In this document: piece after piece, positions 24,209 to 32,334 of the stretch | How positions within the stretch are numbered: the stretch's first letter is position 1 | Layout: each line of letters starts with the position of its first letter | Assembly: GCA_041603235.1 (NCBI GenBank) | Contig: JBFIES010000009.1 | Span: 113,492 to 177,491 of the forward strand | Source: Panacagrimonas sp041603235 | GTDB taxonomy: Bacteria > Pseudomonadota > Gammaproteobacteria > Nevskiales > Nevskiaceae | Reading direction: 5' to 3' | Length of the DNA: 64,000 nucleotides | The notes under the pieces: generated by a model | What the model was told of the DNA's origin: nothing | What the model saw: the letters and a program-made list of their open reading frames with translations, nothing else | The model's database searches: none | Program-made: the position numbers and the translations under genes

Positions 24209-25597
24209 ATGCGAATTAGAAAATACGATTTTGACTACGGGCGTCGAGAGTTGATGAAGAAGGCTGCCGCTGGTGGCGCAGCCGGTGTATTGCTTCCCCT
24301 GGAGCAACTGTGGGCTTCCGACAGCGGGCTTGAGAATGTGGCAAAAGCCTATCCAGATGAGCTGATCTCCATCGAAGTCCAGTCCAAGGGCAAGATGAAG
24401 GTCGGTGACATCATCACCAAGGAAAACGTTGAGCACGTTGCACATCTGCTTGACCCTTGCACGCTCTTCCAGGTCAAGGAAGACAACCGCCGGATCAAGA
24501 TCGGGCCGCCGGAAACCAACCTCAAGCGCATGTTCACCAAGGACAACCTTGAGAAGACGCTCGACAACATCAAGAACGGATACGCCGCAAAGTTTGGCGA
24601 TGACGGCAACGTCTACGGATCGGACAACGAGCCCTGGAAAGGTGGTTTCCCGTTCCCGAATGCGAACTCCGCACTGGAAATTCAGGCCAATGCAGCAATG
24701 AGCTGGGGTCGTGCAGACGCCAACCTCTACGCTGTCCGCCAGGTTGATTTCAGCGCTGACAACAAGCAGGAATATGCCTATGACTTTGCATGGGCAGAGC
24801 TGCAGATGCAGGCCCGCCTCGACGGCAAAGCCTTCCGTGGACATAAAGATGAAATCCGTCGTCAGAGCGCCTACTTCGAAAGCTCCGATGACGTTCGCGG
24901 CACATCCTTCCTGAGCGTCTGGAAGTACGATCAGCGCGAAGTGCCGGATCTTTTCGGATACCTGCCGCAGTTCCGTCGTGTGCGTCAGTACCCGGCCAAC
25001 CAGCGCTTCGAGCCGCTCATCCCAGGCGCCACCTGGTTCCTCACCGATCCATGGGCTGCTGGTGACCCCATGCTGACCTGGAGCAACTACAAGGTCATCG
25101 AGCGCAAGCCGATGTTGGGCACTACCTCGGGTAATTGGGCGATCAAAGATGACAATTGGCAGCTGCCTACTCAGAAGGACAATGAAAAGTTTTTTGATGT
25201 CGCCTTCAGCATGATTCCAGAAGTCGCAGTTGTGCAGTCTGAGCCAACTGGTTATCCGCGTGCGCCTGTCAGCCGTCGCCTCGCCTACTTTGACGTCCGC
25301 AACTCAACCTATACCGGTTGTATTCGCTATGACCGTCAGGGCAATCCATGGGTGAGCTTTGAATCTGGATTTGGCTACTACGACGAAGGCGGTAAGGTGC
25401 AGGTTGGGCATGATGGAAAGAGCCCAGCTTGGTCTTGGACTTATGTCATGAGCTACAACATGCAGGACAAGCGCATGAGCCGTATCGATCATGCGAAGGA
25501 AGCTTCCGGCATCAAGAGCCTGTTCGAAATGGATCAGGACTGGTTGTACGACACCTACCTCACGACTGCAGCACAGCAGGCGCTCGGCAGAGTCTAA
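24209..25597 (+). CDS. DUF1329 periplasmic protein with Tat-like signal
   Basis: The 462-residue product starts at 24209 behind GGAGG. Its leader contains a twin-arginine motif (GRRELMKK, residues 11-18) and a hydrophobic AAAGGAAGVLLPLEQLWA stretch, so Tat export is likely. The mature protein matches the DUF1329 family (WKGGFPFPNAN, FLSVWKYDQREVPDLFGYLPQFRRVRQYPA, TWFLTDPWAAGDPM), which I recall as related to lipoprotein carriers of the LolA/LolB type. DUF1329 and DUF1302 genes are regular neighbours in proteobacteria. A role shuttling a hydrophobic ligand across the periplasm between the RND pump and the outer membrane is plausible but unproven. Confidence 0.88.
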   Translation: MRIRKYDFDYGRRELMKKAAAGGAAGVLLPLEQLWASDSGLENVAKAYPDELISIEVQSKGKMKVGDIITKENVEHVAHLLDPCTLFQVKEDNRRIKIGPPETNLKRMFTKDNLEKTLDNIKNGYAAKFGDDGNVYGSDNEPWKGGFPFPNANSALEIQANAAMSWGRADANLYAVRQVDFSADNKQEYAYDFAWAELQMQARLDGKAFRGHKDEIRRQSAYFESSDDVRGTSFLSVWKYDQREVPDLFGYLPQFRRVRQYPANQRFEPLIPGATWFLTDPWAAGDPMLTWSNYKVIERKPMLGTTSGNWAIKDDNWQLPTQKDNEKFFDVAFSMIPEVAVVQSEPTGYPRAPVSRRLAYFDVRNSTYTGCIRYDRQGNPWVSFESGFGYYDEGGKVQVGHDGKSPAWSWTYVMSYNMQDKRMSRIDHAKEASGIKSLFEMDQDWLYDTYLTTAAQQALGRV

Positions 25598-25614
25598 AGC
25601 TCCACTCTGAAACC

Positions 25615-25643
25615 TGCCCCGGAGACTTATGGTCTCCGGGGCA
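25615..25643 (+). other. Perfect 12-bp hairpin between the DUF1329 and YCF48 genes
   Basis: TGCCCCGGAGAC (25615-25626) and GTCTCCGGGGCA (25632-25643) pair perfectly around a five-base loop, 17 bases after the DUF1329 stop and 17 bases before the YCF48 ATG. No T run follows, so it is not a classical terminator. It may protect the upstream message from 3' exonucleases or lower expression of the downstream genes. Confidence 0.7.
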
Positions 25644-25659
25644 GTACTGGAACAAACAA

Positions 25660-26676
25660 ATGAAAGCATTTCTAAGGGTGGCAGGCGCCTGCGTCCTCGC
25701 TTGCTCAATTGCAGTGCCCGTCCATGCGGTTTCGAAGGAAACCACGAGCAACTCCGTCGTTCTGACCGGTAGTGTTCAGCACGAAAGGCTGTTCGAGATC
25801 GACCGCCAGGGCGACAAGATCGTCGCGGTGGGGGATCGTGGTCTGGTGCTTCGCTCCAACGACGGCGGCGAGACCTGGGAGCGCGACAATCTTCCGGAAC
25901 CGACTGCACTCCTGGGCGTCGCATTCGCTGGCGACAAGACAGTCGCAGTTGGACAGGAAGGCAAGATCTATGTGCATACGCCTGGATCGGGCTGGAAGAA
26001 AGTTGAAAGCACGACACAGGAAAGACTGCTGAACGTTGCGGGTAACAAGTCAGGACTGCTGGTCGCGGTCGGCGCGTTCGGTGCCGTTATCCGATCCACG
26101 GACTACGGCAGCACCTGGCAAAACGCTCAGCCAGAGTGGCTTGAGATTGGTGACGCGGACTCGGGTGGTGGTGCGCTGACTGGCGCAGCCGGCGAGCCGA
26201 CCATCTATGCCGTGCAGGTTCTTGAAGACGGAACGGTTTTCATCGGCGGCGAGCTCAGCTTCATTGTCCGCTCAACTGGTGGAGAAGACTGGACGCTGGT
26301 TAATCAGGCAAAAGCTTCGGGAGAAGAGATTGCTCCGAGTATCAACGCCATATCCATCAGGAATGACGGTACCGGCTTCGCTGTCGGCCAAGCTGGAACC
26401 ATCCTGCGGACCAATGACGGCGGTGCCAACTGGAGCGCAGTCAACTCATCGACCAGCGCAAATCTGCTCTCGGTCGCCAGCCTGAAGTCTGGTGAGGTGG
26501 TTGCGGTAGGGATGAGGACCACGATCCGTAGTGACGATGGCGGTAACACCTGGAAAGCGATGAAGTCTCTGGACTTTCCGATCAACTGGTATTCGGGCGT
26601 CAAGAGCGACACGGCGTCCGGAGAAATTCTGGCTGTTGGACATAGTGCCCGCGTCGTCAGGGTTCGTGCTGACTAA
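25660..26676 (+). CDS. YCF48/BNR-repeat beta-propeller periplasmic protein
   Basis: From the ATG at 25660 the protein has 338 residues and opens with a Sec signal peptide (MKAFLRVAGACVLACSIAVP, cut near VHA). A longer frame from 25429 lies inside the DUF1329 gene and is rejected. The mature part repeats a YCF48/BNR blade: GLVLRSNDGGETWE, GAVIRSTDYGSTWQ, GTILRTNDGGANWS and TTIRSDDGGNTWK, each with the Asp-box S/T-x-D-x-G-x-T-W pattern. These propellers bind partner proteins; in photosystem II assembly they act as chaperones. Its place between DUF1329 and DUF1302 genes suggests a scaffold for the envelope assembly. Confidence 0.87.
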   Translation: MKAFLRVAGACVLACSIAVPVHAVSKETTSNSVVLTGSVQHERLFEIDRQGDKIVAVGDRGLVLRSNDGGETWERDNLPEPTALLGVAFAGDKTVAVGQEGKIYVHTPGSGWKKVESTTQERLLNVAGNKSGLLVAVGAFGAVIRSTDYGSTWQNAQPEWLEIGDADSGGGALTGAAGEPTIYAVQVLEDGTVFIGGELSFIVRSTGGEDWTLVNQAKASGEEIAPSINAISIRNDGTGFAVGQAGTILRTNDGGANWSAVNSSTSANLLSVASLKSGEVVAVGMRTTIRSDDGGNTWKAMKSLDFPINWYSGVKSDTASGEILAVGHSARVVRVRAD

Positions 26677-26742
26677 TCACGTGAGCAAAAGCATGTGGGG
26701 GAAATCAATTGTGAAAACATACTATAAGAAGGAGTGTGCTCA

Positions 26743-28779
26743 ATGAATGTCAAATCCAAGCTAGGTCTATGGAAAGCATCTGTTGCGGCGATACTTGGGA
26801 CTTGCTCTGTGGCAGCCCACGCCGAACTGAACATCAATTTCAGCCACTTTGTAAGAGTGGATTCGGCGTATCGAACCACGTCGAAGCAGAATCTAAATAA
26901 TCAACGCACGAACTCGTTCAATAACCGAACCGCTCCGCGTCAGGCTTATGTGCCGCCCAACATCGTTAGTCTGAACAGTCCATTGGGGGTAGTGACGGGC
27001 GCCGGCGAAACATCCGGCAACGACTGGAATGTGCCGCTGCCGGGTTTCAGCGATCCCGTCACGCGCGGCGAATACATTCGTGATGGCGAGCAGGAACTGT
27101 CTTACTTGAGCTTGCGCTTGGAAAGCGAAATGCAGGTCAAGTTCAACAGAAACTTCCGATTTATTGGCAGGGTGCGTGCCGCTTATGACCCGGGCTTATA
27201 CTCTGACACTTTTGATCCTGGTAGCGACATTTTACAAGACCCGGCCGGGAACGGCCTGATCGGCGCCGGCGGTCGAGCCGAGATTTATGAGTCCGAGCCC
27301 AATTACTACGAAGCCATTGGCCGAAACGGCCGGAATGTCAATCCGCTCGAATTCGCACATGAGAACTATATGGTCGATTTCCCGGCCCTCATGTTTGAGT
27401 ACAAGACCGGCAACCTCACGATGCGCGTTGGCAATCAGCAGATTGCCTGGGGTCAGGCGCTTCTGTTCCAGACACTGGATGTGCCCAACGGCCTGGATCT
27501 TCGTCGCCACTCCTTGCTTGATCGCGGCTTCGAAGAATTCTCAGACAAGCGCGTCCCAAGGCTGACCTTTAGAACCACGCATCAGTGGAAGAGTCTCGTT
27601 ACCGACTTTTACGTGAGCAAATTCCAGCCCACAATTCTTGGTAACGCCAATACCCCGTACAACGTGATCCCGACACAGTTCACCGTGCAGGAAAATTACT
27701 ACTCCGGTGGTTACGACAACAAGATTGATGGCGGCATTCGCTTCAAGGCCGATTATGGATCTTGGGGCTGGCAAGCAGTGTTCGCTTCTCGTTACAACCC
27801 GCTCGGAACATTCCGGTGGGCCGCGACAGGGGTTGTGACCGAGCTCGATCAAGCCAGCACTTTCGGCCTCGCAGCGTCCACGGCCTACGCTGTTAAACTT
27901 CCTGGGTGTGATGGCGTACAGAATCCGGCGATTTGCCGTAACAGCGACTCAGTAGGAGAGGCTCTTGCGAAGACGCCTTTCGCGGCGCAGCCGGGAGGTG
28001 TGCTCAGCGCTGACGAGTGGTTTACATATGCGGCCGATGTTCGTTTAGACGGCGTTGACGGACTGAATCAGGCGCTCTTAGGGTTTCCAGATCTTCGGGA
28101 CATCTACGTCACACTCTCTGATAGCTATGAGGAGTCCTATAATCAGCTGAATTCTCTGTTTATCGCCAGTCAAAGTTTCCGCGGGTTCATTGAACGTGAA
28201 TACCACAGGGAATCTGTATTCGGTCTTGGTGGCGTTTACATTACCGAAGCGGAGAATGAATGGCTGAACCAGATTATTTTCAATCTTGAGGCGCAGTACA
28301 CCCCGGATCGAGTGTTCACGCAGAAAGGACTGGGTGTGAATTTCCTCGAGAAGGATGAGTACATCCTCTCGCTCGTGGTCGAAAAGTGGACGCGTTGGTC
28401 TGAGTACTTCCCCGCTGCTTATCTCGTTGGCCAGTTCCAGCACCGCTCCGAAAGTGACATCGTCGGCCGTCATCTGAGTGGTTATGGTGGGACACCGACG
28501 GGTGTTCCGGATGGAATTCCTAATTCCAACTACATCGTGCTTGCCGCACTGCAACCGTGGCCGGAACGCAAGTACATCCTTGAGTTCGCGACTCTGATTG
28601 ATACCCGCGGTGGCGTTCTGATTCAGCCGCTGGTTCAGTGGAACGTGGGTAGCGGCATCGTTGCCGAGTTCTACTACAACTATGTGCAGGGGCACGCCTG
28701 GGGCAAGCCGACCGACAACTTTCTTGATACCGCTGACTGGGCCGATGAGCTTGCGATGCGCGTCAAGTTCCAGTTCTAG
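26743..28779 (+). CDS. DUF1302 outer-membrane protein
   Basis: The product has 678 residues from the ATG at 26743, nine bases after AAGGAG; a GTG at 26734 overlaps that site and is rejected. A signal peptide ends at VAAHA before ELN. The mature protein matches DUF1302 (AELNINFSHFVRVDSAYR, RVGNQQIAWGQALLFQTLDVPNGLD) and is rich in alternating aromatic strands. It ends in MRVKFQF, with the C-terminal Phe that marks outer-membrane beta-barrels for BAM assembly. A porin-like role for a hydrophobic substrate is inferred. It closes the RND-DUF1329-YCF48-DUF1302 set and is followed by two hairpins. Confidence 0.88.
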   Translation: MNVKSKLGLWKASVAAILGTCSVAAHAELNINFSHFVRVDSAYRTTSKQNLNNQRTNSFNNRTAPRQAYVPPNIVSLNSPLGVVTGAGETSGNDWNVPLPGFSDPVTRGEYIRDGEQELSYLSLRLESEMQVKFNRNFRFIGRVRAAYDPGLYSDTFDPGSDILQDPAGNGLIGAGGRAEIYESEPNYYEAIGRNGRNVNPLEFAHENYMVDFPALMFEYKTGNLTMRVGNQQIAWGQALLFQTLDVPNGLDLRRHSLLDRGFEEFSDKRVPRLTFRTTHQWKSLVTDFYVSKFQPTILGNANTPYNVIPTQFTVQENYYSGGYDNKIDGGIRFKADYGSWGWQAVFASRYNPLGTFRWAATGVVTELDQASTFGLAASTAYAVKLPGCDGVQNPAICRNSDSVGEALAKTPFAAQPGGVLSADEWFTYAADVRLDGVDGLNQALLGFPDLRDIYVTLSDSYEESYNQLNSLFIASQSFRGFIEREYHRESVFGLGGVYITEAENEWLNQIIFNLEAQYTPDRVFTQKGLGVNFLEKDEYILSLVVEKWTRWSEYFPAAYLVGQFQHRSESDIVGRHLSGYGGTPTGVPDGIPNSNYIVLAALQPWPERKYILEFATLIDTRGGVLIQPLVQWNVGSGIVAEFYYNYVQGHAWGKPTDNFLDTADWADELAMRVKFQF

Positions 28780-28795
28780 AGACGTCTGGCTGTAA

Positions 28796-28829
28796 GCGCT
28801 GCCTCTGACCGTGAGGAAAGAGGCAGCGC
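28796..28829 (+). other. Hairpin just downstream of the DUF1302 gene
   Basis: GCGCTGCCTCT (28796-28806) and AGAGGCAGCGC (28819-28829) are perfect 11-base complements around a 12-base loop, starting 16 bases after the DUF1302 stop. No T run follows. It could stabilise the mRNA end or act as a weak terminator. Confidence 0.65.
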
Positions 28830-28988
28830 AGGATTGGTCCAATGCATGCCTGCCTACCAGGCCTGAGAGTTTGAGACGAATGCTTCAAAGAAGATTGAGC
28901 GGCATGCCGGTGTTATCAGAATTGGCGTTTCTTCAGACTGATTCGCCATCGCTGGCAAAGACAATTGAACTGAGGTCCTAGCCTCTTT

Positions 28989-29051
28989 CCATCTTCTCCT
29001 CCTCCTTGAAGATGGCCTCCCGGTGGCGCATAGCGCCGCCGGGTTTTTTTT
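28989..29051 (+). ncRNA. Candidate small RNA 3' module: anti-SD loop hairpin plus intrinsic terminator
   Basis: Two hairpins lie in tandem. CCATCTTC (28989-28996) pairs perfectly with GAAGATGG (29008-29015) and leaves a CU-rich loop (TCCTCCTCCTT) complementary to Shine-Dalgarno sequences. It is followed by CCCGGTGGCGC (29019-29029)/GCGCCGCCGGG (29033-29043) with one wobble pair and eight T residues (29044-29051), a strong terminator. The terminator lies over 200 bases after the DUF1302 stop and behind another hairpin. Either it ends the DUF1302 transcript, or it is the end of a separate small RNA. No promoter for an RNA was found. The terminator is solid; the RNA is a hypothesis. Confidence 0.4.
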
Positions 29052-29502
29052 GGCTCGGCTCAGATTGAGCTGTTGGCAGTGTCCTGATGCGCCGCTCTGG
29101 CGGTGCAGGCAAGTGGCTCCACTCAGAAGGCGTCAATGCGGCCAGCCCCGCACGCACGTCGTCAGCGCAAGGCCTGATGACTCTGACAGCTGAGAATCAA
29201 TGGGGGCGGGCATTATTGTTGATGCTTGTGTTGCGCAGATCTTTCGCGGGCCTGGCTTGTGCCTGACAAACGATTCATTGATTGGAATGTCAGGCGAGCA
29301 TCGTCCGGCTGGGACTAGACTGCGGATAACGCGAATCCCAATAGGGAGAAGCGGATTGTTCGGAGAGAATAAAACCCGACCGAACGGATGGGGATTATTG
29401 GTGGGCAGACGGGTATTCATAAGAAGTGCCCAAAGCGCCCGGTAGAGGCAGCAGGGGCAGATGCCATTAGTGCAGTCTGAACTGCCCCAAAGGAGAAGCC
29501 AG
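29052..29502 (+). other. Intergenic region upstream of LAL paralogue 2
   Basis: No gene is supported here; an 81-codon open frame at 29200-29445 has no recognisable features. An 8-base inverted repeat GCCTGACA (29261-29268)/TGTCAGGC (29288-29295) encloses 19 bases. A GACGGGTATTC motif at 29408-29418 resembles sequences upstream of two genes of the neighbouring block. AAGGAG at 29490-29495 is the ribosome-binding site that decides the GTG start at 29503. Confidence 0.4.
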
Positions 29503-32280
29503 GTGCAATCTGTTGAGTTGCTCAAAGATAGTTTTGTCAGTACCAAACTCTATCCGCCGACCTGGGATGAGCAGGGGGTGCAGCGCACGCCTCTGATTCG
29601 CCTGGCGTATTCGGGCCGAATGACGTCGGTCTTCAGTGTGGTGGCAGCGGCCGGCTCTGGGAAATCCACATTGATGTCGCAGCTTCATCAGCATTTCACG
29701 CAGCGTGAGGTGGCGTGTGCATGGATCAGCCTGGATCCGGAAGACAACAACCCGGAGACATTTCTTTCCTACTTTGTGACGGCGCTGGACGGAATCGAGT
29801 CCATGTTCAGCGATGCAGACCTTGGTATGCAGAAGGAATTGATATCCAGGGATGTGGATGCGGCCTTTGACGTACTGCTGGGGCGAATCTCCAAGGTAAA
29901 GACACAGCTTGTCATCTTTCTCGATGACTTCCAGCACGTCACCGATGCTGCCGTGATCCGCTTCATGGACCGTCTTATCGCGCATCTGCCTGATTCAGTG
30001 CTGATCGTGATTGCAAGTCGCGAGCGCTTGCCACTGGAACTGGGTCGCTTGAGGGTGCTGGGTAGCCTGTGTGAGGTGGATCAGGAAGACCTGAATTTTG
30101 ATTCCGGCGAAGCCGCAGCCTTTCTTCGCCAGTCACATAAGATGGAACTCAGCCCTGCAGATATGGAATCACTGCATGAAACCACTGAGGGCTGGGCAGC
30201 GGGGCTTCAACTTGCGGCACTCGCACTGCGACGACACAAAGGAGCGGAGAGCGAGCAGATCAAACAGTTCTCCGGTCGTGACCGGGATCTGGCGAGCTAT
30301 CTGGCCGAAAGTGTTCTCAAGAGTTTGTCCGAAAGTGTGCGGAAATTCCTCCTGTGCACGGCGCCACTCAGGCGAATGAGTCCCGAACTTTGTCAGGCCG
30401 TTACCGGACATCCGGCCTGCGGCGAAATGCTTGCTCTGCTGGATCGCCGAAAGCTTTTCCTGATCCCGCTGGACCGGACCGGAAAATGGTTTCGATACCA
30501 CCACCTGTTCGCTGATTTCCTGCAGAAGTTGCTGGCCGAGTCTGATCCTGCCCGGCGACGCGAAACCTGCGAGAAGGCTGCGGCCTGGTGCGAGAAGGAA
30601 GGGCTCATTACCGAGGCCATTCAGTATTCACTTGATGCCGGGCGCTTTGAACACGCGGCAGATCTCATTGGTGACCGCGCGCTGACCGTGGCGCTGATCG
30701 AAGGGGATCATCACACTTTGCTGGAGTGGATGCGCCGATTGCCAGAGGCGTATCACGGGCGCCGGCCCGAAATCGGATTGAGCCGCGCCTGGTCCAGTGC
30801 CTTCTCGCGGGATTCGGCCTATGCCAATGAATTGGCTGAGTCAGTGCTGGTCAAACTCAGGGATCCCAACGATACGTCCTGGAACCTGGCTGATGACGTT
30901 CGGCAATCCCTGATCTGTTTTGGTGAGGTTGCTCAGGCCGTTGCCGTCTCTGCTCAGGATCAATTTGAATTTGGTAGTGAAAGGGCGCGGTCCCTGTGTG
31001 AAAGATTTCCAACTGCCGAATCCGCGCTGATTGGCTCGGCACTCAATTGCATCAGCTATGGCCACCTTGCGATGCGGGAGTTTGGTGCGGCGCTTACAAG
31101 CGCCGACGAAGCCTACCGGCATGGACTGCGTGACAAGGCCTCCTACATCATGGTTTGGGGAGATTTTCTGCACGCCATGTCCGACCTGGAGCTGGGACGC
31201 GTGCAAAGTGCGAGTGAGCATGGCAGGCGCGCTGAGTCGAACTCCAAGTTGGCGGGAGAAAGAAAGAGTTTCATGCATTTCATGGCTGCGCTACTCAACG
31301 CAGAAGTCGCGACGCAACGGTGCGAGTTCAAGAAAGCTGAAGAGTTGATGGAAGTCGGGCGCACATTTGCCGTGTTGTTTGGCCCTGTCCAACCATTGAT
31401 CTGCGCTTTTCGCAACGACGCGAGAATCGCTGCGTGGAAGGGCAATTACGCAATGGCGATGGAGTATCTCGAGCGCGGCCGTGACATTGCGATGTCGTCA
31501 GGCTACTCGCGCCTGTACGTCAGCATGCTGATGGAAGAAGCGAGTTTGCAGGTCGCAGAAGACCGGGCTGCCGATGCAGTGGAAACCATGCGGAGACTGA
31601 GCGCATACGGCCAGGGTCTGGTGCCTGATGAAGATATGAGCCCCGGGGTTACGCGAAGCCGGCGCAATCTCATCAAGTTCCTCGAGGCGCGCGTCATATT
31701 GGCCAATGGCGATGCTGAAAAGGCCTTGTCGCTGCTTTCGAGGCTGCAATACGCGCTGGGAACAGACGGCGAAACGACGCTTCTTCAGAGTCTTCGCGCC
31801 GTCAAGGCGATTGCCTTGTGGCAGCTCGATCGCAACGCTGAATCCGTGCGTGAACTGGACAAGGCTGTCGCGGCGGCCGCAGACGAGTTCTGCGCTTATC
31901 CAATCGTGAGCATGGGGCGCAGTTTGCTGCCCATATTCGCGGAGATTGAGGAGCGCCGAGGCGCGGACACGGATGGCATCAGTCCCTCACGCAGACAGTT
32001 CGAGCGATGGCTGGTATCTGTATTGCGCAATGAGAGTAATGCCACCGTCGAAGTCGTCGCGGTGGCGGCTCCAGAGCTCAAGGAAACCGAAATTCTCACC
32101 GCCCGCGAAGTGGAAATTCTGAAATTGGCGGAATCTGGACTGACTAACAAGCGCCTGGCGAAGGCGCTGCTGATTACCGAGGCAACCGTGAAATGGCATA
32201 TGCACAATGTCTACGGGAAGCTCGGTGTCGGTAGCCGTACTGCAGCTGCGGCGCGCGCTCGGAAGCTCCAACTGATCTGA
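29503..32280 (+). CDS. LAL/MalT-type LuxR-family regulator (paralogue 2), GTG start
   Basis: I start this gene at the GTG at 29503, giving 925 residues. It lies seven bases after AAGGAG, and the resulting N-terminus (VQSVELLKDSFVSTKLYPP) aligns without gaps to that of the 15419-18190 paralogue. An ATG at 29461 would add 14 residues absent from the paralogue. Domains are the STAND NTPase (Walker A GSGKST about 51-56, Walker B LVIFLDDFQH), WFRYHHLFADF, TPR-like helices and a C-terminal LuxR helix-turn-helix (LTAREVEILKLAESGLTNKR). TEATVKWHMHN in the recognition helix is identical in both proteins. It probably activates the nearby DUF1302/DUF1329 genes in response to a small ligand. Confidence 0.93.
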   Translation: MQSVELLKDSFVSTKLYPPTWDEQGVQRTPLIRLAYSGRMTSVFSVVAAAGSGKSTLMSQLHQHFTQREVACAWISLDPEDNNPETFLSYFVTALDGIESMFSDADLGMQKELISRDVDAAFDVLLGRISKVKTQLVIFLDDFQHVTDAAVIRFMDRLIAHLPDSVLIVIASRERLPLELGRLRVLGSLCEVDQEDLNFDSGEAAAFLRQSHKMELSPADMESLHETTEGWAAGLQLAALALRRHKGAESEQIKQFSGRDRDLASYLAESVLKSLSESVRKFLLCTAPLRRMSPELCQAVTGHPACGEMLALLDRRKLFLIPLDRTGKWFRYHHLFADFLQKLLAESDPARRRETCEKAAAWCEKEGLITEAIQYSLDAGRFEHAADLIGDRALTVALIEGDHHTLLEWMRRLPEAYHGRRPEIGLSRAWSSAFSRDSAYANELAESVLVKLRDPNDTSWNLADDVRQSLICFGEVAQAVAVSAQDQFEFGSERARSLCERFPTAESALIGSALNCISYGHLAMREFGAALTSADEAYRHGLRDKASYIMVWGDFLHAMSDLELGRVQSASEHGRRAESNSKLAGERKSFMHFMAALLNAEVATQRCEFKKAEELMEVGRTFAVLFGPVQPLICAFRNDARIAAWKGNYAMAMEYLERGRDIAMSSGYSRLYVSMLMEEASLQVAEDRAADAVETMRRLSAYGQGLVPDEDMSPGVTRSRRNLIKFLEARVILANGDAEKALSLLSRLQYALGTDGETTLLQSLRAVKAIALWQLDRNAESVRELDKAVAAAADEFCAYPIVSMGRSLLPIFAEIEERRGADTDGISPSRRQFERWLVSVLRNESNATVEVVAVAAPELKETEILTAREVEILKLAESGLTNKRLAKALLITEATVKWHMHNVYGKLGVGSRTAAAARARKLQLI

Positions 32281-32334
32281 CCCGGCAGCGCCGCTCGCGG
32301 ACCTTGCAAGCCTCTGCGCGCGAGGTAGCGCGAG

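Noticed and set aside
29200..29445. An 81-codon frame upstream of LAL paralogue 2
   Set aside because: It has no ribosome-binding site or recognisable feature and covers a region rich in regulatory-looking repeats.
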